Positions 43,387-51,228 of a DNA stretch of 64,000 bases are shown piece by piece. A program made the translations under genes and the position numbers. Below the pieces are notes generated by a model. It did not search any database and was not told where the DNA came from. It worked only from the letters and a program-made list of their open reading frames with translations. This stretch comes from Sulfurimonas sp. (lineage in GTDB: Bacteria; Campylobacterota; Campylobacteria; Campylobacterales; Sulfurimonadaceae): NCBI RefSeq assembly GCF_026196735.1, contig NZ_JAPHUF010000002.1:62001-126000 (forward strand), in the 5' to 3' direction. Position 1 is the stretch's first letter. The number at the start of each line of letters is the position of its first letter.

Positions 43387-45057
43387 ATGAACAAGAAGAA
43401 AAAAATTGTCATTGATCCAATCACACGAATAGAGGGACATTTAAGAGCTGAGGTGGAAGTGGATGAAGATGGAGTTGTTAAAGAAGCTTATGTAAGCGGG
43501 CAGCTTTTTCGCGGCATTGAGACCATACTTAAAAATCGTGATCCAAGAGATGCAGGACTGATGGCAGGCAGAATCTGTGGTGTATGTACAAATTCTCATT
43601 TTCGTGGAGCCATAACTTGCGTGGAAGATGCTTACTCTATAGAAGTTCCCAAAAATGCTGAAATCATCAGAGACCTTGTTTCAATGGCTCTTTTTATTCA
43701 AGACCATGTTGTGCATTTTTATCATCTTCACTCTTTGGATTTTGTGGATGTCACAAGTGCACTTGCAGCTGATGCTAAACTGACATCCAAAGAGGCACAT
43801 AAATACTCTGATAGACCATTTAGAAACTCACATGCTCACTATAAACAAGTAATCGCAAAACTTCAAAACTTTGTCAAAGCCGGAAAACTCGGTCCGTTTA
43901 GCAACGGTTATTGGGGACATAGTGATTATAAGCTAACTCCTGAGCAAAATCTAGTTCTAATATCACACTATTTAGAAGCTTTGAAGTTTCAAACAAATAT
44001 TAGTAAGGCTATTGCTATTTTTGGCGGTAAGACACCGCACCCTCAAACATTGGTAGTCGGCGGAGTTACAAGCGTGGCTGACATGTTAAATCCTGCAAGA
44101 CTCAATGACTACTTATTTATAATAAAAGAAGCAAAAGAGTTTGTGGATCGTGCATATCTGCCTGATATGAAGCTGATTGCTACGGCTTATAGAGATGAGA
44201 TTAAAGCAGGACTTGGAAGAGCTAACGGTAACTTTATGTGTGTTGGCGGATATGAGTTTGAAGGTGAGCGAAAACTTTTTTGCAGCGGGATAGTTTATAA
44301 TCATGATTTAGAGAATATTCATGAATTTGATGAGAGCAAAATAAGTGAAGAGGTTGACCGTGCTTGGTACAAGGAAGATGGTGAAATTGAGTATACAGAT
44401 TTAAATGAAGACGGAAGTCTGAAAACTGCAAAAAACGATGACAAATATTCATGGATAAAAGCTCCAAGATATGATGGTAAAACAATGGAGACCGGACCTT
44501 TGGCAAGAGTTTTGATAAGTTATAAAAAAGAAAATAAACTTATAAACTCTTTTGTAGATGAGTTTTTAAAAGATACCGAGCTGGAGTTGATGGATTTATC
44601 TTGCACTATTGGAAGAAATGCAGCTAGGGCTATCGAGAGCGGTTATATCTGTGAGTATATCTTAAAGCTTGTATCAAGACTGATACAAAATATAAAATAC
44701 TATGATACGGATACATGGACTAAATATGACTTTGAAAAATTGCCTAAGCAGACAAAAGGAAGATCATTTTTAGAAGTGCCTCGCGGAGTTTTATGTCACT
44801 TTGTAAATATTAAAGAAGCTAAAATTGATAACTACTCAGTTATAGCGCCGACTACATGGAATGCCACTCCTAAAAATTTTGACGGTTTAAGAGGAGCTTA
44901 TGAGGAGGCTTTGATAGGTATAAAAATAGCAGATACTTCAAAACCGCTAGAGGTATTAAAAGTTCTTCACTCCTTTGACCCATGCCTTGCCTGTGCCGTA
45001 CATATTATAGACACTAACGGCAACGAGCTTAGCTCTTATAAAATTAAAACTCTTTAA
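43387..45057 (+). CDS. [NiFe]-hydrogenase large subunit (group 1/2-like, cytoplasmic)
   Basis: Catalytic subunit carrying the Ni-Fe(CN)2CO centre. Both metal-binding Cys pairs are present: RICGVC in the L1 motif (GRICGVCTNSHFRG) and DPCLAC in L2 (SFDPCLACAVH). A 14-residue tail follows the L2 His and should be clipped off during maturation. Start set at 43387 (MNKKKKIVIDP) because GGAG precedes it; an ATG at 43363 lacks this. Product 556 residues. Its partner small subunit is the upstream fusion; assignment to group 2 rests on the absence of export signals in the pair. Confidence 0.95.
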   Translation: MNKKKKIVIDPITRIEGHLRAEVEVDEDGVVKEAYVSGQLFRGIETILKNRDPRDAGLMAGRICGVCTNSHFRGAITCVEDAYSIEVPKNAEIIRDLVSMALFIQDHVVHFYHLHSLDFVDVTSALAADAKLTSKEAHKYSDRPFRNSHAHYKQVIAKLQNFVKAGKLGPFSNGYWGHSDYKLTPEQNLVLISHYLEALKFQTNISKAIAIFGGKTPHPQTLVVGGVTSVADMLNPARLNDYLFIIKEAKEFVDRAYLPDMKLIATAYRDEIKAGLGRANGNFMCVGGYEFEGERKLFCSGIVYNHDLENIHEFDESKISEEVDRAWYKEDGEIEYTDLNEDGSLKTAKNDDKYSWIKAPRYDGKTMETGPLARVLISYKKENKLINSFVDEFLKDTELELMDLSCTIGRNAARAIESGYICEYILKLVSRLIQNIKYYDTDTWTKYDFEKLPKQTKGRSFLEVPRGVLCHFVNIKEAKIDNYSVIAPTTWNATPKNFDGLRGAYEEALIGIKIADTSKPLEVLKVLHSFDPCLACAVHIIDTNGNELSSYKIKTL

Positions 45058-45070
45058 AAAAGTAGTTCAT

Positions 45071-45589
45071 ATGGCTAAAAATATAGTTATCGGGGTTGGA
45101 AACCTACTCCTTAGTGATGACGGAATAGGAGTGATAAGCACATCTTATTTGAGAAAAAACTTTGCTTTTGAACCAGAACTTGAACTGCTTGACGGTGGGA
45201 CACTCGGGTTTAATCTTATTGAGTATTTTCTCAACTACGATAATGTTTTTATAATCGATACTATTTCAATAGATGATGAAGCCGGTTCACTCTATAAAAT
45301 CCCATCACAAGAGTTACTTGGCGGCACAAAATATAAAAATACGGCTCATGAAGTAGAAGTAGTGCAGATGCTTGAAGCTTGTGAACTTTACGATAAAAAA
45401 GCAAATATTACAATCTTTGGTATCGTGCCAAAGGATATCAATAGCATGAAGATAGGATTGAGCAAAAGCCTGATAGAAAACTTTGACATGTTAATAGAGA
45501 CTATAATAAAAAATATTCAAGAGTTAAATATAAAAGTTACAAAAAAAGCCAACTTTACACTTCAAGACATAATCAAAGAGTTTGGATAA
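45071..45589 (+). CDS. Hydrogenase maturation endopeptidase (HupD/HycI family)
   Basis: A 172-residue M52-family protease that removes the C-terminal tail of the large subunit after nickel insertion. Signatures: GVGNLLLSDDGIGV with the first metal-binding acid, LLDGGTLGFNLIEYF, and the conserved His in NTAHEVEVVQ. It lies 13 bp after the large subunit that has such a tail, whereas the Ech large subunit in this window has none. It therefore probably serves the soluble enzyme only. Confidence 0.93.
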   Translation: MAKNIVIGVGNLLLSDDGIGVISTSYLRKNFAFEPELELLDGGTLGFNLIEYFLNYDNVFIIDTISIDDEAGSLYKIPSQELLGGTKYKNTAHEVEVVQMLEACELYDKKANITIFGIVPKDINSMKIGLSKSLIENFDMLIETIIKNIQELNIKVTKKANFTLQDIIKEFG

Positions 45590-45598
45590 GATATTGAC

Positions 45599-46291
45599 AT
45601 GTTAAATTTTAAAGAATTTGTATTATCACAAGTAGGGAAGATATTTATAATAGGCGTGCTGTTATTTATCCTGTATTTAGGTGCTATTGGCGGTATATAT
45701 CTTTACTCATCGGAGGATGCTCACAATATAGTAATTATGACTTTTGCCAATCTGTTTTTTGGAAGAGCGGCAGGAATCTCTTTTGGTTTTTCAGCACACT
45801 TTAGCGATATAGCGATTATGCTTATAAATATGTTTATAGAGTTTTTAACTGTTATGTTGATATATCCCTTTTTTGTCCTCAGTTGGGAAAAATCACTGGA
45901 TATAAAAATGCTAAGAAGCTTTTTTATCAAGGTAAAAAAGCAAAAAATTAAGTACAAAGACCTTTTTGAGAAATATGGTAAATATGGACTTTTCTTGTTT
46001 GTCTGGTTTCCATTTTGGATGACAGGACCGGTTGTGGGTGCAATAATAGGTTTTTTAATAGGCATAAAACACTACACAACCATGTTTATAGTACTTGCGG
46101 GAACATTTCTGGCAACAGCGATATGGACATATTTTTTAAAAGAGCTAATAGCTTTGTTAAATTATCTAAGTTCTCACGGTGCATATATTATTTTAGCTAT
46201 ATTTATAGTACTTGGCATTGTTTTAAAACTAAAAAAAAGTAAAAAAACAAAAATCAAGAGAGAGGCGGATGATTTAGATGACAACATATAG
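45599..46291 (+). CDS. Small multidrug-export (COG2426) family membrane protein
   Basis: Inner-membrane protein of 230 residues with about five helices and the family motif around WFPFWMTGPVVGAIIG. The family name 'small multidrug export' is historical; no substrate is established. It sits between the two hydrogenases and overlaps echA by 14 bp. A link to ion or metabolite movement with Ech is only inference. Confidence 0.7.
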   Translation: MLNFKEFVLSQVGKIFIIGVLLFILYLGAIGGIYLYSSEDAHNIVIMTFANLFFGRAAGISFGFSAHFSDIAIMLINMFIEFLTVMLIYPFFVLSWEKSLDIKMLRSFFIKVKKQKIKYKDLFEKYGKYGLFLFVWFPFWMTGPVVGAIIGFLIGIKHYTTMFIVLAGTFLATAIWTYFLKELIALLNYLSSHGAYIILAIFIVLGIVLKLKKSKKTKIKREADDLDDNI

Positions 46292-48041
46292 CATACTCAT
46301 CATTGCTCCTCTACTATTCGCTTTTAGCGTGTTGTTTGGTGGGTTAAGAGTCCGAAATGTACTGACAGTTGTCTTTGTCCTTTTTTTGGCTGGAGTAAGT
46401 TTGACAAATATTTTCTTGGTAAGCTCTTCTACACAAATTTTATTTTCGCCTTTATTACATTATCTTTTTATTTTACTTGATTCTATTGTCCTTATATACT
46501 TTTTGTGGCAGGGGGTTATTAAAAAACACAACTTGGTGACTTTTTTTGCTCTGCTTCAGATGATGCTCTATGCAGCTGTTGTATTTTTCTCATCTTCGAT
46601 TACTTCGAGTGATATTTTAATCGATGAGATATCTTCGACAATGTACCTTGTCATCAACATTGTAGGTGGGATAATCATAGTTTATGCTCTTGGGTATATA
46701 GAGAGTGAAAAGTTTTCAAGGTTTAAGAAAAACGGTTTTATAGCGCTGCTGTTTTTCTTTTTATCTATTATGAATTTTATTGTCTCAACAAATAATATTG
46801 AGATATTCTTTTTGTTATTTGAGCTGACAACATTGTGTTCATACATATTGATAGCATATCATGGAGATGAAGTCTCAAGCGAAAATGCTCTAAAAGCTCT
46901 CTGGATAAATCAGATAGGCGGAGTGGCTATTTTAATCGCTTTGATTGTTTCAATAACCCAGTATGATACGGTATATTTTGACATGTTAATAAATAATATT
47001 AATGAACTCTATCTTTTACCAATCGTATTTTTGACAATTGCAGCATTTGTAAAAGGTGCGAGCATACCTTTTGATAAATGGCTGCTTGGTGCTATGGTGG
47101 CTCCAACTCCTGTAAGTGCGATGCTCCATAGTGCTACAATGGTAAAAATAGCACCATATTTGATGCTAAAACTTGCCCCTGCCATGAGCGGATTTGTCTC
47201 TTTGAGTATTACGCTGATTGGTACATTCGTGTTTTTTTCAGCATCACTGTTAGCTCTTAGCAAGGACTATTTTAAAGAGATACTTGGGCTTTCGACCATT
47301 GCACTTTTAGCGCTTATGATGGCTCTTGCAGCTATAGGAACAAAGGAGGCCACAACAGCCTGCTTGGTTTTGATAGTGTTTCATGCCATTTCAAAAGCAC
47401 TGCTGTTTTTACAAGCTGCAATACTAGAAAAAAGCTTCAATCTAAAATATGTCAATGACATAAATGGTCTGATAAATCACTCACCTTTTGTGGTCTTATT
47501 TATTGTGGTCGGTTTTGCCTCGCTTACGCTTCCTCCATTTGGGGCATTTGTTGCAAAGTTTATGGCCATAGAATCAATAGCAAATGAAATAGGCAACAAT
47601 CCTCTTTATGTTCTGGCTCTAATATTTATAGCTCTTGGGAGCGTCTTTTTAACACTATTGTATTTCAAAGTACTTACCAAGCTTTTGGCAAAAGATGTGA
47701 GCCAAGAAAAAGAAATACATGTAGACATACCAAAGCTTTTTACTGTTCCCTCATTTGCTCTTTTGGCTTTGCTGGTTATGGGTGTATATGTTCTTTATGA
47801 AAAAGAGTTTTTAACTACTGCTCAGGTTTTTGTCCCTGTTGTACTTATAGCTGTTGTGCCTCTTTTGTTTGCAACACTGCTTTTTAAAAAGGCTCACAGA
47901 GTTAAAGAGTATCACTGCGGTGAAAAAGAAGAACCGCAACTTAACATGTACTATTTTGAGATAGCTCGCAGTTACAAAATGGCTATTACGGTAGTTGCTA
48001 CAGTATTGATTTTAGTACTTATCTTGGGGGCGATGTTATGA
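46278..48041 (+). CDS. echA: Ech-type hydrogenase ion-pumping subunit A (NuoL/HyfB-like)
   Basis: Large antiporter-like membrane subunit of 587 residues with about 14-16 helices. The hallmark loop is FDKWLLGAMVAPTPVSAMLHSATMVK, with the conserved Lys of the ion channel in FVKGASIP. It is homologous to NuoL/M/N and HycC/HyfB, which couple electron flow to H+ or Na+ movement. It begins the gene order A-B-C-D-E-F known for Ech hydrogenase. Overlaps at both ends indicate one operon. Confidence 0.92.
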   Translation: MTTYSILIIAPLLFAFSVLFGGLRVRNVLTVVFVLFLAGVSLTNIFLVSSSTQILFSPLLHYLFILLDSIVLIYFLWQGVIKKHNLVTFFALLQMMLYAAVVFFSSSITSSDILIDEISSTMYLVINIVGGIIIVYALGYIESEKFSRFKKNGFIALLFFFLSIMNFIVSTNNIEIFFLLFELTTLCSYILIAYHGDEVSSENALKALWINQIGGVAILIALIVSITQYDTVYFDMLINNINELYLLPIVFLTIAAFVKGASIPFDKWLLGAMVAPTPVSAMLHSATMVKIAPYLMLKLAPAMSGFVSLSITLIGTFVFFSASLLALSKDYFKEILGLSTIALLALMMALAAIGTKEATTACLVLIVFHAISKALLFLQAAILEKSFNLKYVNDINGLINHSPFVVLFIVVGFASLTLPPFGAFVAKFMAIESIANEIGNNPLYVLALIFIALGSVFLTLLYFKVLTKLLAKDVSQEKEIHVDIPKLFTVPSFALLALLVMGVYVLYEKEFLTTAQVFVPVVLIAVVPLLFATLLFKKAHRVKEYHCGEKEEPQLNMYYFEIARSYKMAITVVATVLILVLILGAML

Positions 48042-48862
48042 TTGAAGTTATTCTTATAATAGTCGCACCGATAATAGGCGGTTTGATATATGGTCTTGAG
48101 AGAGTTGTTCGTGCTCGCATGCAGCGCAGACAGGGTCCTCCGATTTTACAACCGTTTTATGACATGTTAAAACTCATAGATAAACAGGCTTTGATAGTAA
48201 ACCCATATCACTCCATCTTGGGCATTATGCATTTTGTAACTCTGTGGGTTGTTGTCGCCTTCGTAGTCTTGGGGCAGAATCTGCTCTATATAATCTTTTT
48301 GCATCTTCTCTCAGCCATATTTTTAATCATCGCAGGTTTTAGTGCAAAGTCTATTTACTCTCATATAGGTGCAAATAGAGAACTGCAGGCTATGATAGCG
48401 TATGAACCGATTTTGATTATGACAGCTGTAGGTTTTTATATGATTAACGGTAGTTTTGATATATCTGTTATACGAAACAACACTTCAGAGATAGCGGGGT
48501 TGTTTTTAATCTTTTTAGCCTTTTTAATGATTATACCTATAAAACTGAAAAAGTCTCCATTTGACGCTACCGAAGCACATCAAGAGATAGTTGGAGGTGT
48601 TGAGATAGAGTACAGCGGTATATTTTTTGAGTTTTTATATATGGCAAAATGGCTTGAATATGTTTTTATCTATCTTCTTCTTATGCTGTTTGCAGGTGAC
48701 AGCCTGATACTTGGAGCAGTTTTGTCAGTTACTGTGTTTTTACTGGTTAATCTCGTGGATAACTCTACGGCGAGAATTAAGATGAAACACCTGATAAAAA
48801 TAGTTTTAGGCATAGGTTTGAGCCTCTCTATGATTAACCTGATAGGACTTAGTTATGTTTGA
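48038..48862 (+). CDS. echB: Ech-type hydrogenase membrane subunit B (NuoH-like)
   Basis: A 274-residue, ~8-helix membrane subunit homologous to NuoH/HycD. It anchors the soluble arm. Signatures are RRQGPPILQPFYDMLKLI near residue 28, ELQAMIAYEPILIM near 117, and the acidic KSPFDATEAHQEIVGGVEIEYSG near 170. ATGA overlap with echA; 8-bp overlap with echC. Confidence 0.94.
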   Translation: MIEVILIIVAPIIGGLIYGLERVVRARMQRRQGPPILQPFYDMLKLIDKQALIVNPYHSILGIMHFVTLWVVVAFVVLGQNLLYIIFLHLLSAIFLIIAGFSAKSIYSHIGANRELQAMIAYEPILIMTAVGFYMINGSFDISVIRNNTSEIAGLFLIFLAFLMIIPIKLKKSPFDATEAHQEIVGGVEIEYSGIFFEFLYMAKWLEYVFIYLLLMLFAGDSLILGAVLSVTVFLLVNLVDNSTARIKMKHLIKIVLGIGLSLSMINLIGLSYV

Positions 48863-49397
48863 TTTTAAACCAATTAGAAAAAAGTCACCATGGATACTGC
48901 ACTATAATGCAGGAAGTTGTAACGGATGCGATATTGAGATACTCGCTTGCCTCTCACCGAAGTATGATATTGAGAGATTTGGAGTCATCAACACTGGTAA
49001 TCCAAAACAATCAGATGTATTTTTAGTCACAGGTCCGGTTACATTTAGAAGCAGAGAGAGACTTATAGAGCTATATACCCAGATGCCTGAACCAAAGGTT
49101 GTCATGGCGGTTGGAAGTTGTACATGTACCGGCGGAGTATTTCGTGACATGTACAATGTTGAAAACGGGCTCGACAGATATATTCCGGTTGATGTTTATG
49201 TTCCAGGATGTGCAAGTTCGCCTGAACTGATTATAGATGGATTAGTTAAGGCTTTGGAGATACTGGAGTCTAAGACCAAAGAGATTGAAAAGCCCTTTAA
49301 GCTCTTTAGAGAAGCGTCATTGGACAACACTATTGTAAACAGACGAAATAGTGCACTTAAAGTAGGGGAGGACACAACAGATGATGAAAAAAATTGA
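48855..49397 (+). CDS. echC: Ech-type hydrogenase small subunit C (NuoB-like)
   Basis: Electron-transfer small subunit of 180 residues holding one proximal 4Fe-4S cluster. The four ligands are visible: CNGCDIEIL, VGSCTCTGG and VPGCASSPE. Homologous to NuoB, HycG and CooL. It pairs with the EchE large subunit. Unlike the small-subunit module in the upstream fusion, its proximal Cys set is intact. Confidence 0.95.
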   Translation: MFDFKPIRKKSPWILHYNAGSCNGCDIEILACLSPKYDIERFGVINTGNPKQSDVFLVTGPVTFRSRERLIELYTQMPEPKVVMAVGSCTCTGGVFRDMYNVENGLDRYIPVDVYVPGCASSPELIIDGLVKALEILESKTKEIEKPFKLFREASLDNTIVNRRNSALKVGEDTTDDEKN

Positions 49398-49731
49398 AAC
49401 CTCTATAGATACTCTAAAAAAAGATATTAAAGAATTTTATGATTATAAAAAGTGGCATTTTTTAACACTAAACGGTGTTGCACTTGAAGATGACATGTTG
49501 GAAATTCAGTGGATATTTTCAGAGTATGAAGTTAAAAATAAGATAGTTGTTTATTATGCACATATCAAATATGACGAGCTTATACCATCCATAGTAGAGA
49601 TAATCCCATCGGCAATAATCTCACAAAGAGAGATAGTGGATATGTTCGGCGTAGAGGTTGAGGGAAGCCAAAAGGGACTTTACCTTGATGAGGATTCTCA
49701 GCAAAAACCACTAAGCGGGTGTTCAATATGA
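49381..49731 (+). CDS. echD: Ech-type hydrogenase subunit D (NuoC-like)
   Basis: A 116-residue soluble subunit of the NuoC/HycE-N family, with the typical IIPSAIISQREIVDMFGVEVEG segment (the usual P-x-A-x-x-x-E-R-E-x-x-D-x-F-G pattern). It overlaps echC by 17 bp and echE by ATGA. As in Ech of methanogens, it is a separate polypeptide rather than fused to the large subunit. Confidence 0.92.
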   Translation: MMKKIETSIDTLKKDIKEFYDYKKWHFLTLNGVALEDDMLEIQWIFSEYEVKNKIVVYYAHIKYDELIPSIVEIIPSAIISQREIVDMFGVEVEGSQKGLYLDEDSQQKPLSGCSI

Positions 49732-50813
49732 AAAAGACAATAAATATACCAATAGGCTCACAACATATTGCACTGCTAGAGCCTGTAAGGTTTAAGTTTG
49801 AGTGTGAAAATGAGAAGATAGTAGGTGTTGACTCAGATGTAGGTTTTGTTCATAGAGGCATAGAAAAAGCATGTACAACAAAGTTTAAATATGACGCCAT
49901 TGGATATGTTGTTGCGAGAGTATGCGGACTCTGTGCCATTACCCACTCTATGACATATACGGCTTCTATAGAAAAACTAATCGGCGGTGAGATAACGCAA
50001 AAAGCAAAGTATCTGAGAATTTTACTACTAGAACTAGACAGAATCCACTCGCATATGCTCTGTTTGTCTCATACATGCGAAAATGCCGGTTTTGAAGCAA
50101 TGTTTATGCGTATTATGGGTGACAGAGAAGATATTATGGAGATACAAGAACTCATAACTGGAAATAGAGTGCAGTTTGATTATATAAGTATAGGCGGAGT
50201 TAACAGAGACATAGATGCCGCTTTGGCTAAAAAAATTCTTAGTAAACTGGAACTTGTCAGACAAAAAGTACTTGGATATATGGATGAATTTACAAACAAC
50301 TGGAGCTTATCTTTGAAGTTTAAAGGTGTTGGAATACTCACTCTTGATGATGCTTACAGATTTAATGCTATTGGACCCTTGGCTCGCGCATCAGGAGTGC
50401 AAGCAGATGTAAGAAACGAGATAGATTACCTTCCCTATAATGAAATCGGCTTCAAGATGCAAAAGCATACAGAGGGTGATATAAATGCAAGAAACCTTAT
50501 AAGACTTAATGAACTGCTAAACTCAATAGAGATGTGCAATAACATTCTTGAAGGCTTGCCTGAGGGTGAAATATTTACAAAGCTAAGAGGAAAGCCAAAT
50601 GGTGAAAGTGTAGTTAGGTTTGAAGCTCCTCGCGGAGAGCTGATGTACTATGTAAAAGCAAACGGCAGTGCTATGCTTGAGAGGGTTAGGATAAAAACAC
50701 CTACATTCTCTTCTATACCTGCGTTTTCACATATTTTTACGGGTGCTAATTATGCAGATGCACCTGCGATTTTGGCATCTTTTGACCCATGCCTCTCGTG
50801 TACGGCAAAGTAG
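49728..50813 (+). CDS. echE: Ech-type hydrogenase large subunit E (NuoD-like, Ni-binding)
   Basis: Catalytic group 4 [NiFe] subunit of 361 residues. Both metal-binding pairs are intact: RVCGLC near residue 65 and DPCLSC at the very end. These pairs separate it from true complex I NuoD. The protein stops three residues after the last Cys (CTAK), so no maturation tail is present. Start set at the ATG at 49728 that overlaps the echD stop, in preference to a GTG nine bases earlier. Confidence 0.96.
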   Translation: MKKTINIPIGSQHIALLEPVRFKFECENEKIVGVDSDVGFVHRGIEKACTTKFKYDAIGYVVARVCGLCAITHSMTYTASIEKLIGGEITQKAKYLRILLLELDRIHSHMLCLSHTCENAGFEAMFMRIMGDREDIMEIQELITGNRVQFDYISIGGVNRDIDAALAKKILSKLELVRQKVLGYMDEFTNNWSLSLKFKGVGILTLDDAYRFNAIGPLARASGVQADVRNEIDYLPYNEIGFKMQKHTEGDINARNLIRLNELLNSIEMCNNILEGLPEGEIFTKLRGKPNGESVVRFEAPRGELMYYVKANGSAMLERVRIKTPTFSSIPAFSHIFTGANYADAPAILASFDPCLSCTAK

Positions 50814-50823
50814 AGGTGAGATT

Positions 50824-51216
50824 ATGTTAACATCATTTTTTAAAGCACTTGCGAATCTTTTTAAAACACCAAAGACTATAGACTACCCTTTGACGCCTAT
50901 AGCAAAAGATGAAAAATACAGAGGTGTGATAGAGTATAATCAAGATGAGTGCATATACTGTTTAAAGTGTGAAAAAGCGTGTCCACCGGGAGCCATACTC
51001 TTCGTGCCGGTAGATAATCCGCCAATAAATGAGAAGAACAAAAAAGGCTTGAAGTATCACTACAATCCACACCTTTGTATCTACTGCAGCGAGTGTGTAA
51101 GAGCATGTCCAAAACCGCAAGAAGCTCTTTGGCAGAGTAATAAAAAAGGACACATTGGTATTAAAGATGATAAAATAAACGATGATTGGTTTGAACTAGA
51201 AGAGTTAAAAAAGTAA
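50824..51216 (+). CDS. echF: Ech-type hydrogenase ferredoxin subunit F
   Basis: A 130-residue polyferredoxin with two 4Fe-4S motifs, CIYCLKCEKACP (near residue 43) and CIYCSECVRACP (near residue 86). It is homologous to HycF/NuoI and passes electrons between ferredoxin and the EchC cluster. Start set at 50824, where GAGGTGAG is correctly placed; the frame is open further upstream but would lie inside echE. Confidence 0.95.
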   Translation: MLTSFFKALANLFKTPKTIDYPLTPIAKDEKYRGVIEYNQDECIYCLKCEKACPPGAILFVPVDNPPINEKNKKGLKYHYNPHLCIYCSECVRACPKPQEALWQSNKKGHIGIKDDKINDDWFELEELKK

Positions 51217-51228
51217 AAGGAGGATAAG

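Noticed and set aside
43310-43393. 26-residue ORF between the hydrogenase small and large subunit genes
   Set aside because: It overlaps both neighbours, lacks a ribosome site and looks like a consequence of the hairpin-rich spacer.
46278-51216. Partial complex I (nuo) gene set
   Set aside because: The subunits are NuoL/H/B/C/D/I homologues, but the large subunit keeps both metal-binding Cys pairs (RVCGLC and DPCLSC), which true NuoD lacks. The six-gene order is that of Ech hydrogenase.
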